Positions 39,304 through 47,193 of a stretch of DNA of 64,000 nucleotides are shown in pieces. A program made the position numbers and the translations under genes. This DNA is from Agrobacterium tumefaciens (GTDB lineage: Bacteria > Pseudomonadota > Alphaproteobacteria > Rhizobiales > Rhizobiaceae). The DNA is taken from assembly GCF_013337285.1 (NCBI RefSeq), contig NZ_SUPW01000012.1, forward strand, positions 1-64,000, in the 5' to 3' direction. Below the pieces are notes generated by a model. That model made no database searches. It was not told the origin of the DNA and saw only the letters and a list, made by a program, of their open reading frames with translations. The first letter of the stretch is position 1. Every line of letters begins with the position of its first letter.

Positions 39304-40926
39304 ATGGCCGATAAGCGGTTCGACTATATCATCGTCGGCGGTGGCAGCTCGGCATGTGTCGTCGCCGCGCGTCTTGTCTTGTCCGGGGCGCGGGTGCTGT
39401 TGCTGGAGCGCGGGCCGGCCAAAGCCAGCCCCATCATGCACTTTCCGGCGGGTTACATGAAGTTCCTGGCGAAGGATACCTATCTCGCCATGCACAGCAC
39501 GAAGCCGCAACCGCAGCTCGATGGTCGCGGACCCATCGTGCCGCAGGGCAAGGTGCTGGGCGGCGGAAGCACCGTCAACGCCATGGTCTATATGCGCGGA
39601 CAGGCGGCGGATTTTGATCTCTGGAATGAACTCGTCACGACGCCCGGTTCTGACAATGACGGTGCATGGTCCTACAGTGACCTTTTGCCCTATTTCAAGG
39701 CGCAGGAAGACAATGACCATCTGGCAGGCGAATATCACGGCGTCGGCGGACCGCTGAAGATTTCGCATCTTGGTCACACAAGTCCCATGACGCGCACTTA
39801 CGTCAAAACGCTTCAGGGCATGGGCATTCCCTATAATCCCGACTTCAACGGCGCCGAACAGTTCGGTGTCGGCTTCATGCAGCACACCATAGACTGGATG
39901 ACGCGCAAGCGTTCCAGCGCAGTCGATGCGTTTCTGGCGCCGGTCATGAACAATCCGAAGCTAACCATCGAGACCGGCGCCACTGTCACGTCGATCCGCA
40001 TGGATGGGAACCGTGCCATTGGCGTCGACTATGTCGAAAACGGCGCAAGAAAAACAGCCGATGCCGGCGTCGAGGTCATCCTCGCGGCGGGGGCCTACCA
40101 GACGCCAAAGCTCCTGATGCTGTCCGGTATCGGCCCGGAAGATCATCTCCAGCAACACGGCATCGCAACGAAAATCGCGCTTCCCGGCGTGGGCAAGAAC
40201 TTGCAGGATCATTATGAATGCCCGGTCGTCGCCACGACAAAAGGCGCGTTCGGCTATTACGGGCAGGATCGTGGCTGGCCGATGATCAAGGCCGGTTTGC
40301 AATACCTGATGTTCAAATCCGGCCCTGCTTCCACCACGGGTGTCGAGACATGCGCTTTCTACGATCCGAACGGCAATAATGACCGACCTACGATCCAGAT
40401 GTTCTGTGTGCCTACCGTCTATCTGGATCGCGATGTCATGGGAACGGAACCAGGTGACGGCGTGACGATCAATTCGTTGCTGCTTCGCCCGAAAGCCCGA
40501 GGTTCGGTGACGCTTTCCTCCAGCGATCCCTCAGCAGATCCAATCGTCGATACGCAGATATTCGCTCATCCCGATGACCTGAAGCTGACCATGGCCGGCT
40601 TTCGTTTTGCGCGTCGGGTGCTTGCGGCCTCACCCATGCGCGACCTGATCGACAGGGAAATCTTCCCCGGTGCCGAGGTTACGAGTGATGAGGCAATCGC
40701 AGCCCATTGCAGGCGCACAGTAAAGACGGGCTATCATCCTGTCGGCACGTGCAAAATGGGCCATGACGGCGACCCGGAAGCGGTTCTGGACGCCAGGCTC
40801 AGGGTGCGCGGCACGCGCTGCCTTCGGGTCGTCGACGCCTCGCTAATGCCGGCAATCGTCAGCGGCAATACCAATGCCGCCGTTCTTGCTGCCGCTGGCA
40901 AGGCAGCTGATCTTATTCTTTCTTGA
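39304..40926 (+). CDS. GMC family oxidoreductase (choline dehydrogenase-like)
   Basis: This 540-residue FAD enzyme has the N-terminal dinucleotide motif [16 protein letters not shown], the second GMC signature ([11 protein letters not shown]) and the C-terminal active-site pair His in [11 protein letters not shown] and Asn in [13 protein letters not shown] enzymes oxidise alcohols, including sugars and polyols. Its place between a mutarotase-like gene and galactonate dehydratase suggests oxidation of the imported sugar to a lactone or aldonate. There is no signal peptide, so it is cytoplasmic or membrane-peripheral. Confidence 0.86.
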   Translation: MADKRFDYIIVGGGSSACVVAARLVLSGARVLLLERGPAKASPIMHFPAGYMKFLAKDTYLAMHSTKPQPQLDGRGPIVPQGKVLGGGSTVNAMVYMRGQAADFDLWNELVTTPGSDNDGAWSYSDLLPYFKAQEDNDHLAGEYHGVGGPLKISHLGHTSPMTRTYVKTLQGMGIPYNPDFNGAEQFGVGFMQHTIDWMTRKRSSAVDAFLAPVMNNPKLTIETGATVTSIRMDGNRAIGVDYVENGARKTADAGVEVILAAGAYQTPKLLMLSGIGPEDHLQQHGIATKIALPGVGKNLQDHYECPVVATTKGAFGYYGQDRGWPMIKAGLQYLMFKSGPASTTGVETCAFYDPNGNNDRPTIQMFCVPTVYLDRDVMGTEPGDGVTINSLLLRPKARGSVTLSSSDPSADPIVDTQIFAHPDDLKLTMAGFRFARRVLAASPMRDLIDREIFPGAEVTSDEAIAAHCRRTVKTGYHPVGTCKMGHDGDPEAVLDARLRVRGTRCLRVVDASLMPAIVSGNTNAAVLAAAGKAADLILS

Positions 40927-40939
40927 TTGGACTGATCTC

Positions 40940-42088
40940 ATGAAAATTACCAGGCTGACCACCTACATCGTCCCGCCACGCTGGCTTTTCCTCAAGATCG
41001 AAACGGACGAAGGTATCGTGGGGTGGGGCGAACCCGTCGTCGAAGGCCGCGCGCTGACGGTCGAGGCGGCGGTGCAGGAAATGGCGGATTATCTGATCGG
41101 CAAAGATCCGTTCCTCATCGAGGATCACTGGACGGTGCTTTATCGTGGCGGCTTCTATCGTGGTGGCGCCGTGCACATGTCCGCGCTCGCCGGTATCGAT
41201 CAGGCGTTGTGGGATATCAAGGGCAAAGCGCTCGGCCAGCCGGTTCACTCGCTTCTCGGAGGCCAGCTTCGCGACCGTATCAAGGTCTATTCCTGGATCG
41301 GCGGCGACCGGCCCTCGGACGTCGCGCAAAATGCCAGAGATGTCGTGGCGCGCGGTTTCAAGGCCATCAAGTTGAACGGCTGCGAAGAGATGCAGATCGT
41401 CGATACCAACGAAAAGGTCGAGAAGGCTGTCGAGACCATTGCCATTATCCGTGAAGCAGTCGGTCCGCATATCGGCATCGGCGTCGATTTCCACGGTCGC
41501 GTTCACAAGCCGATGGCCAAGGTGCTCGCCAAGGAACTTGAGCCTTACAAGCTGATGTTCATCGAAGAGCCGGTTCTTTCCGAAAACAAGGAAGCGCTGA
41601 AAGAGATCGCCAACCATACCTCGACGCCGATTGCGCTGGGTGAGAGGCTTTATTCACGCTGGGACTTCAAATCCGTCTTCGAAGGCGGTTACGTCGATAT
41701 CATCCAGCCGGACCTGTCGCATGCCGGCGGCATTACCGAATGCCGCAAGATCGCGGCCATGGCGGAGGCCTATGACGTGGCGCTCGCGCCGCATTGCCCG
41801 CTGGGGCCGATTGCACTCGCCGCCTGCCTGCAGGTGGACGCCGTATCCTATAACGCGTTCATCCAGGAGCAGAGCCTCGGCATTCATTACAACAAGAGCA
41901 ACGATATTCTGGATTACATCTCCAACAAGGATGTGTTCCAGTATGCGGATGGCTTCGTCTCTATCCCGCAGGGGCCGGGCCTTGGTATTGAAATAGACGA
42001 GGCCTATGTCATCGAGCGCGCCAGGCAGGGTCACCGCTGGCGCAACCCGATCTGGCGTCATGCCGATGGCAGCTTTGCCGAGTGGTGA
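40940..42088 (+). CDS. dgoD: D-galactonate dehydratase DgoD
   Basis: This 382-residue enzyme has the same length as, and very high similarity to, E. coli DgoD, starting [20 protein letters not shown]. The catalytic residues fall exactly where expected: Asp183, His185 (DFHGR), Glu209 (IEEP), Glu235 (GERL) and His285 (APHCPLGP). It dehydrates D-galactonate to 2-keto-3-deoxy-D-galactonate. The ATG at 40940 was chosen by this alignment; the open frame extends upstream without meaning. The kinase and aldolase of the pathway are not in the window. Confidence 0.94.
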   Translation: MKITRLTTYIVPPRWLFLKIETDEGIVGWGEPVVEGRALTVEAAVQEMADYLIGKDPFLIEDHWTVLYRGGFYRGGAVHMSALAGIDQALWDIKGKALGQPVHSLLGGQLRDRIKVYSWIGGDRPSDVAQNARDVVARGFKAIKLNGCEEMQIVDTNEKVEKAVETIAIIREAVGPHIGIGVDFHGRVHKPMAKVLAKELEPYKLMFIEEPVLSENKEALKEIANHTSTPIALGERLYSRWDFKSVFEGGYVDIIQPDLSHAGGITECRKIAAMAEAYDVALAPHCPLGPIALAACLQVDAVSYNAFIQEQSLGIHYNKSNDILDYISNKDVFQYADGFVSIPQGPGLGIEIDEAYVIERARQGHRWRNPIWRHADGSFAEW

Positions 42089-42102
42089 GTGGGGTGAACA
42101 GC

Positions 42103-42882
42103 ATGGTTGGAAGGCTTTCCGGCAAACGCATCTTCATAACAGGCGCGGCTCAGGGTATCGGCCTTGCTCTTGCCAAGGCATTTCTTCGTGAAAACGCCGC
42201 CTTGTTCCTGATTGATCGCGACGCCGATCTGCTCGAACGCGAGGCGCGCGCACTTCAAGATGGCGGGGGCAAGCTCGGCTGGATGGCGGCGGACATTACG
42301 GATGCGAACGCGATTGAAGCGGCTGTAGAAAAAGCGGCAGGCGAGATCGGTCGGATCAACGCACTCGTCAACAATGCCGGGGTCAACGTGTTTGCCGAGC
42401 CGCTGGAAACCAGCGACGAGGAATGGCAGCGCTGCTTCGATATCAATCTCAAGGGGGCGTGGTATTGTTGCAGGGCGACGCTTCCGGGCATGATAAAAGC
42501 GGGCGGTGGCGTGGTGCTGAACATCGCCTCGACGCATGCGTTCACGATTATCCCGCATACGTTTCCCTATCCGCTGGCAAAGCATGCGCTTATGGGCATG
42601 ACCAAGTCGCTTGGCATCGAATATGCGTCCAGAAATATACGGGTGAATGCGCTGGCGCCCGGATATGTCGCGACCCGGAAGGTCATCGATTATTGGAACA
42701 GCTTCCCCGATCCCGTGGCGGCGGAGGCGGAAACCATGAAGCTCCATCCTGGAGGTCGTATTGCCACTCCGGACGAAATCGCAATGGCAGCCGTCTTCAT
42801 GATCTCCGATGAATGCCCTTTCATGAACGCGACATGCCTGACTATCGACGGCGGCCTCAGCGTCCAGCAACATCCTGTTTGA
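42103..42882 (+). CDS. SDR family oxidoreductase (sugar dehydrogenase-like)
   Basis: This 259-residue short-chain dehydrogenase has TGAAQGIG near residue 14, NNAGVN, the serine in NIAST and YPLAK at the active site. It resembles the 2-keto-3-deoxy-L-fuconate/sugar dehydrogenase group. The start at 42103 follows GGGGTG. As the last gene after dgoD it could oxidise the starting sugar (as a galactose or fucose dehydrogenase does) or a keto-deoxy acid. The sequence does not decide between them. Confidence 0.85.
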   Translation: MVGRLSGKRIFITGAAQGIGLALAKAFLRENAALFLIDRDADLLEREARALQDGGGKLGWMAADITDANAIEAAVEKAAGEIGRINALVNNAGVNVFAEPLETSDEEWQRCFDINLKGAWYCCRATLPGMIKAGGGVVLNIASTHAFTIIPHTFPYPLAKHALMGMTKSLGIEYASRNIRVNALAPGYVATRKVIDYWNSFPDPVAAEAETMKLHPGGRIATPDEIAMAAVFMISDECPFMNATCLTIDGGLSVQQHPV

Positions 42883-42920
42883 ATGCTGCCGGGGTCGCCG
42901 AAGAGCGGTTAAGACGACGG

Positions 42921-42938
42921 GTTGCCGCATAAGGCAAC
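42921..42938. terminator. Short hairpin after the dgoD/SDR operon
   Basis: GTTGCC (42921-42926) pairs with GGCAAC (42933-42938) around GCATAA, between the end of the sugar operon and the converging lipoprotein gene. There is no T-run, so it is a weak terminator candidate. Confidence 0.4.
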
Positions 42939-42972
42939 GACGCACAAGCGCCACTCCTCTGCGGCAGCCCGT

Positions 42973-43224
42973 TCATCGCACCTCTACACCATAGGCGGGA
43001 CGGGGCCGGTAACGGTAATCGCCGCGCCCGTCGCCGCGGTCACGCCACTCCCTGTGCTGACGCCATTGACGGCGGTCATAGTCACGGTATTGGCGATCGC
43101 GGTCATAAGATCGGTAATAGACGCCGCTCGAGTAATATCCGCCCGTCCGGTATCCACCGTCATCCACGCATCCACTCAGAATGCCCACAGAGACCAGGCA
43201 GATTGCGGCGCTCAAAAGCTTCAT
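42973..43224 (-). CDS. Small Tyr/Arg/Asp-rich lipoprotein
   Basis: This 83-residue protein has a lipoprotein signal (MKLLSAAICLVSVGILSGC, with the lipobox LSGC). The mature part is of low complexity, dominated by tyrosine, arginine, aspartate and glycine (for example YYRSYDRDRQYRDYDRRQWR). The ATG at 43224 follows GGGAGA; the frame has an upstream ATG that would spoil the signal. It should be anchored in the envelope. The function is unknown. A promoter-like GGAAC element points toward it. Confidence 0.75.
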   Translation of the reverse strand: MKLLSAAICLVSVGILSGCVDDGGYRTGGYYSSGVYYRSYDRDRQYRDYDRRQWRQHREWRDRGDGRGDYRYRPRPAYGVEVR

Positions 43225-43393
43225 TGTTTTATCTCCCAAAAAGCTAGCGTTAACGTGAAATCACGCTTGCAGTTCCATTCCGGAGATGTTGACGCGTGTG
43301 TCATTAACCCGGGCTGAACGGGGACCCAAGCTGTTTCCAATGCTGCTCGCCCCAGGTGAGCTCCGGCCTTCGCACCCAAACCAAATACCTGTT

Positions 43394-43418
43394 CACGTAT
43401 CCACGATTGAAACGTTCC
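43394..43418 (-). promoter_or_regulatory. EcfG-type promoter candidate toward the lipoprotein
   Basis: On the minus strand GGAAC (43418-43414) is followed after 16 bases by CGTG (43397-43394), one base off the CGTT of the alphaproteobacterial general stress sigma factor EcfG. It lies about 170 bases before the start codon, so the distance is long. Confidence 0.35.
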
Positions 43419-43434
43419 GCCGGCGATCCATTTC

Positions 43435-43459
43435 GGAACCTCAGCGATGTGCGGGCATT
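43435..43459 (+). promoter_or_regulatory. EcfG-type promoter candidate for the CsbD-like gene
   Basis: GGAAC (43435-43439) is followed after 16 bases by CATT (43456-43459), one mismatch from GGAAC-N16-CGTT. It lies 36 bases before the CsbD-like start. CsbD proteins are typical stress-response targets, which supports the call. Confidence 0.55.
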
Positions 43460-43494
43460 TACACGAGGCAAACACAAAGCAAAGGGAGGCCCAA

Positions 43495-43698
43495 ATGGAT
43501 TGGAATCGTGTCGAAGGCAACTGGAAGCAGATGAAGGGTAAGGTCAAGGAGCAGTGGGGCAAACTCACCGACGACGATCTTGACGTCATCAACGGCAAGC
43601 GCGAGCAGCTCGAAGGCAAGCTCCAGGAGCGTTACGGTTACGAAAAGGACCGGACCAGGAAGGACGTTGACGACTGGTATGGTCGTCAAAGCTGGTAG
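43495..43698 (+). CDS. CsbD family stress protein
   Basis: This 67-residue charged protein is of the CsbD/YjbJ family. It starts MDWNRVEGNWKQMKGKVKEQ and contains the usual WGKLTDDDL. The start at 43495 follows AAAGGGAGG. CsbD-like proteins are abundant and induced in general stress in many bacteria; their molecular role is unclear. A GGAAC promoter-like element lies upstream and a near-perfect UUCG terminator directly after the gene, so it is a single-gene transcript. Confidence 0.9.
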   Translation: MDWNRVEGNWKQMKGKVKEQWGKLTDDDLDVINGKREQLEGKLQERYGYEKDRTRKDVDDWYGRQSW

Positions 43699-43705
43699 CC
43701 ACAAG

Positions 43706-43730
43706 ACCCCGCTTCGGCGGGGTTTTTCTT
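43706..43730 (+). terminator. UUCG intrinsic terminator
   Basis: ACCCCGC (43706-43712), loop TTCG and GCGGGGT (43717-43723), followed by TTTTCTT, form a textbook terminator eight bases after the CsbD-like gene. Confidence 0.95.
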
Positions 43731-43864
43731 ATCCGGGTTTACCGGTCGTGAAACTTTTTCAGTCGCTGCGAGTTTGATCTGCAGAGCAATCAGCTCGCAC
43801 CTGTCACCAGAATATAATCAACCGCTACGCGGAGGACTCGTCGTCCTTTCGGAGGAGATACCGT

Positions 43865-43939
43865 ATGAACTCTATCATTTATCTAGTCGGGCTCGTCGTA
43901 ATCGTCTTGTTCATTCTCTCATTCCTGGGGTTGCGCTGA
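43865..43939 (+). CDS. 24-residue single-span membrane protein or leader peptide
   Basis: A 25-codon frame encodes MNSIIYLVGLVVIVLFILSF followed by LGLR. It is almost entirely one membrane helix with a basic C-terminal end. GGAGGAG lies seven bases upstream, one of the best ribosome-binding sites in this part. Its stop overlaps the start of the next gene (TGATG), so the two are probably coupled. I take it as a real small membrane protein, perhaps a partner of the PhnA-like protein, although a purely translational leader is possible. Confidence 0.7.
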   Translation: MNSIIYLVGLVVIVLFILSFLGLR

Positions 43940-45018
43940 TGGTTGATTCAATCGGTACTGAAACCAATCGCAGCTATGTCGATTGGCCTGCGATTTTTGC
44001 TGGCGCATTTATTGCGTCCGGCGCCATGGCGGTCCTCACCGCATTTGCTGGTGGATTGGGGCTGAGTTCAATCTCGTTGGACGATGGCGAAGTCAGCACA
44101 ATCTGGCTGATCATAACCGCTCTGTTCGTTATCATTTCCATGGTCGGCTCTTACATGCTGGGCGGTTACATCACCGGCCGGATGCGCCGTCCTGCCGGGC
44201 AGGCAGATCGAAACGAACTGACTGTTCGTGATGGCCTCAATGGTCTGGTGGTCTGGGGAATTGGAACGGTCGTCTCTGCGTTTCTGGCCCTCGGCGTGCT
44301 GTCCGGCGGTGCAAAAGCCGTGGGAAGCGTGGCGCAAACCGCCATTGAAGCAACCGGTTCGGCCGTGGGTGGCGCAGTCCAAGGCGCCGGTCAGGTCGCC
44401 GGTGGGCTGATTTCGGGGGTCGGCAGTGCGGCGGGCGGCATCGCGCAAGGTGCGGGTCAGGCAGCGGCGCCCAGCATTGAGCAGATGCTTCCGCAGGGCC
44501 TGAAGACCAATCCGATCGACTACTTCACCGACACCCTGTTGCGAACGGACACACAGACGACCCAGCCGCAGGGTGAACAGGGCGCTGGCGATTTCCAACG
44601 TCAGATCAGCGGCCTTCTCGGTAACCTGCTGGCGACCGGCGAGATTTCCGATGCAGACAAAACCTGGCTCACCAATCAGATCGCGGCTCGTACCGGCATC
44701 AGCCAGACCGATGCGCAGGCACGGGTGAACCAGACGGTTGAACGTGTGCAGGCCGTGCGTGCAGAAGCACAGAAGAAGGTCGACGAAGCTCAAAAGCAGA
44801 TCGATGACTTGAAGGCTCAGGCTCAGAAGGCACTGGACGACGCCAAGACAAAGGCCGCTGATGCAGCTGAAAAGGCACGCGTTGCAGGCATCCTCACTGC
44901 ATTCCTGCTGGCGGCTTCTGCCATTGTGTCATCTGCTGCGGCATATATCGGTGCCGTTCATGGTGGCCGACATCGGGATGAAGGCCGGATTTGGGGTGGG
45001 CTTGCCTACCGGAAATGA
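43939..45018 (+). CDS. PhnA-like membrane protein with a helical Ala/Lys/Gln-rich tail
   Basis: This 359-residue protein is of a rhizobial family commonly labelled PhnA-like, although I see no phosphonate-related motif. It has three N-terminal membrane segments (about residues 14-36, 52-77 and 100-120), a glycine/alanine-rich stretch (125-175) resembling a glycine zipper, a polar region and a long amphipathic helix of Ala, Lys, Gln and Asp (about 265-325). One more membrane span follows near the end. The start at 43939 overlaps the small ORF stop. A membrane role in stress is a guess from the CsbD neighbour. Confidence 0.75.
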   Translation: MVDSIGTETNRSYVDWPAIFAGAFIASGAMAVLTAFAGGLGLSSISLDDGEVSTIWLIITALFVIISMVGSYMLGGYITGRMRRPAGQADRNELTVRDGLNGLVVWGIGTVVSAFLALGVLSGGAKAVGSVAQTAIEATGSAVGGAVQGAGQVAGGLISGVGSAAGGIAQGAGQAAAPSIEQMLPQGLKTNPIDYFTDTLLRTDTQTTQPQGEQGAGDFQRQISGLLGNLLATGEISDADKTWLTNQIAARTGISQTDAQARVNQTVERVQAVRAEAQKKVDEAQKQIDDLKAQAQKALDDAKTKAADAAEKARVAGILTAFLLAASAIVSSAAAYIGAVHGGRHRDEGRIWGGLAYRK

Positions 45019-45037
45019 TCGGTTTCGTATACTAGAC

Positions 45038-45070
45038 AAGAGCCTCCATCCTGACGGGTTGGAGGCTCTT
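45038..45070. terminator. Bidirectional terminator
   Basis: A perfect 11-base-pair stem (45038-45048 with 45060-45070, 11-base loop) lies between the convergent PhnA-like and diguanylate cyclase genes, 20 bases after one stop and 5 after the other. Confidence 0.8.
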
Positions 45071-45074
45071 CCAT

Positions 45075-46844
45075 TTACAGTTCGTCTGATGACACCCACC
45101 TGTTCCGGCCTGTCTGCTTGGCGTTTAGAAGCGCAGCGTCCGCGCGTTCCAACACGCTGCTCACGGTCCCCGCACCCGGTGACGTTGCAATGCCGATCGA
45201 TATGGTGATGGGGTCAAGCAGGCGACCGCGGTAGGTGAAAGGTGCGCGCTCGACGGCGTACCGCAGTTTCTCCGCAAGCCTGATGGCATCTTCAATGCCC
45301 GCAGCCGGCATGAGCACGGTGAATTCCTCGCCGCCGAAACGGAACAGTTCTCCTAGACCACCGATGGCTTCCGAAAGGACCTGGGCGACATATTGCATCA
45401 CCGCATCTCCGGCGTCATGGCCAAAGCGGTCGTTGAAGCGCTTGAAATGGTCTATGTCGAGCATCAGGCAGGCGAGGTTTTGGGTTGGCTTCCCAATATG
45501 CCTGTTCAGCTCCTCATCAAGAGACCGGCGGTTGAGGAGACCGGTCAGGGCGTCCTGTTTTGCCATGCCGACCAGTCGCTGCCGAAGCTGGAGATTTGCG
45601 ACGGCAAGGCCGACATTCTCGGCGAGGAGTTCCAGATAGAGTCGCTCCGTCTCCAGCGTCTCGTTACCCTGCGGAATTTCAAGATACAGCAGGCCGACGG
45701 TGTCACCCAATGCCGTGAGCGGTATACACAGGCCGGGTCCGATATTCCCCTTGATATGATGGCAGGCGACGTCGTCTCCATCAGGGTTACTGGCATGGGG
45801 ACGCCCGCGCCGGAGCGCCCAGCAATCGTCGATCGAAAACTCCGGCTCGGAAAACGAAGGACTGGACCATTGCCCCGTCGATTGGAGAACCGAACTGTGC
45901 TCCTTGATGACAAGCAGGCGGCCGGCAATGGTGGGGAAAATCTGCGGCATGAATTTCGAAACGACGTCGGACAATTCATCCTGATTCTGACATGCCTGGA
46001 TCCGATGCATCATTTGCAGGATCAGGTCCTTTATACGCTGGTTCTTGCGGTGCTCCGCGTCGAGCCGGTCCCGCTCAAGCCCGTTGCTGCGGAAGATGCG
46101 GATGGCCTGGTTCATGTCTCCAATTTCGTCACGACGTCCCTCGTCGGGCACATCGATACTGTAGTCCTGTCTGGCAAGGCGCGTAACGATATTGCTCATC
46201 CGGATAAGCGGCGCGGCAACACGTCTGGTAAGGACGAAATAAAGCACGGCCACAAACATCAGGGCGGTGAGTGCAAGCATCGCCTTGGCGATCGATCCAT
46301 AGAAATCGCTCCGGCTTTTGGCCTGGTCAACCGTTGCCTGTGAGCGGACCGCGATACCTTCTCTCAAGGTCGCGACCGTGTTCATGAGGCCCGTATGCAG
46401 CCGATAATGCTCATCGCCAAACAGGATCTGCTGTGCGTCGTTCTGGCGGCCGGATCGATAGAGGCTGATGGCCTCACGCTCCATCTTGTCCAGCGCGTCA
46501 GCGCTCTTGCGTATCTCCTGAAATGATCCTGCCTCTTCCGGCGAAACACCGAGCGCGGAGAGTTTGTCCAGCGTGTTTTCGAGGTGCTTTTCCTGATCTT
46601 CGTCGACGTAGAATTTCGCCAGATGCTGCTCGTCGCCCCGCATGACGTAGAGACGCGCCTCTTCGGTGCGCTCATCCGCAATGAGTGCCAGTTCCTCGGC
46701 AAGATCATTCAACTGGAGGTGATCCTGGATGGCCACTCGTTCTTGAGAAGCACTTCTGGCTGACAGAATGAATGTGGTCGCCGACACCGTTGTGAGTACG
46801 AGGGTCACGGCATAGGCCAGGTTCGTGATGGTGCTAAGTCGCAT
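45075..46844 (-). CDS. Diguanylate cyclase with sensory, HAMP and GAF regions
   Basis: This 589-residue signalling protein makes cyclic di-GMP. An N-terminal membrane helix (about 10-30), a helical periplasmic sensory region, a second helix (about 195-215) and a HAMP-like stretch (RVAAPLIRMSNIVTRLARQD) come first. Next is a GAF-like domain (about 265-415) and a C-terminal GGDEF domain with the active-site GGEEF near residue 503. The RxxD inhibitory site is absent. The ATG at 46844 was preferred to a TTG at 46868. The signal is unknown. It could tune the polysaccharide genes to the right, but nothing in the sequence proves this. Confidence 0.9.
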   Translation of the reverse strand: MRLSTITNLAYAVTLVLTTVSATTFILSARSASQERVAIQDHLQLNDLAEELALIADERTEEARLYVMRGDEQHLAKFYVDEDQEKHLENTLDKLSALGVSPEEAGSFQEIRKSADALDKMEREAISLYRSGRQNDAQQILFGDEHYRLHTGLMNTVATLREGIAVRSQATVDQAKSRSDFYGSIAKAMLALTALMFVAVLYFVLTRRVAAPLIRMSNIVTRLARQDYSIDVPDEGRRDEIGDMNQAIRIFRSNGLERDRLDAEHRKNQRIKDLILQMMHRIQACQNQDELSDVVSKFMPQIFPTIAGRLLVIKEHSSVLQSTGQWSSPSFSEPEFSIDDCWALRRGRPHASNPDGDDVACHHIKGNIGPGLCIPLTALGDTVGLLYLEIPQGNETLETERLYLELLAENVGLAVANLQLRQRLVGMAKQDALTGLLNRRSLDEELNRHIGKPTQNLACLMLDIDHFKRFNDRFGHDAGDAVMQYVAQVLSEAIGGLGELFRFGGEEFTVLMPAAGIEDAIRLAEKLRYAVERAPFTYRGRLLDPITISIGIATSPGAGTVSSVLERADAALLNAKQTGRNRWVSSDEL

Positions 46845-47097
46845 GATGGCGCCGTCTGCTTGCCGCAAGCCATGACAACCGGGCGCGGCGGGTCCAATAT
46901 CAGAGTCTGCTTATTTTAGGGCATCTCGTCAAAACGGGAAGTTAACATACTGCCGATCATCGTCATGATCGGTTGTGCCGCGGGCTATGTCTGATCCCCT
47001 TGGCGATGTGTCGTGGAAGGAGCGTCTCGATCACGTCAGCATAACGCCCGCCGCCATCATTACAGCGTCTCGGCAGCGAGCACGAAGTTGACGTTTT

Positions 47098-47122
47098 GGA
47101 ACCTTCTCAGCGGCCTTGCGTC
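47098..47122 (+). promoter_or_regulatory. EcfG-like promoter candidate for the ABC exporter
   Basis: GGAAC (47098-47102) is followed after 16 bases by CGTC (47119-47122), one base off the stress consensus, 72 bases before the exporter start. Confidence 0.35.
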
Positions 47123-47157
47123 ACTGCAAAAGAAAATTTCACGACCCATCACAAAGC

Positions 47158-47173
47158 CGTGAAACCTTTCACG
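47158..47173. promoter_or_regulatory. Palindrome before the ABC exporter gene
   Basis: CGTGAAA and TTTCACG form a perfect palindrome around CC, ending 20 bases before the exporter start. A regulator site near the transcription start is possible; no regulator is assigned. Confidence 0.4.
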
Positions 47174-47193
47174 TCATCCTTCGTTAAGCGACC

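Larger units (their letters stand above)
46845..47193. other. Divergent intergenic region
   Basis: These 349 bases separate the cyclase and exporter starts. I see no gene in them. They hold a GGAAC promoter-like element (47098-47122) and a 16-base palindrome (47158-47173), both described separately and both nearer the exporter gene. Confidence 0.5.

Noticed and set aside
43748-43776. A GAAAC...GTTT pattern before the 24-residue ORF, considered as an EcfG promoter
   Set aside because: The -35 part deviates from GGAAC and the -10 part does not match, so it was not listed.
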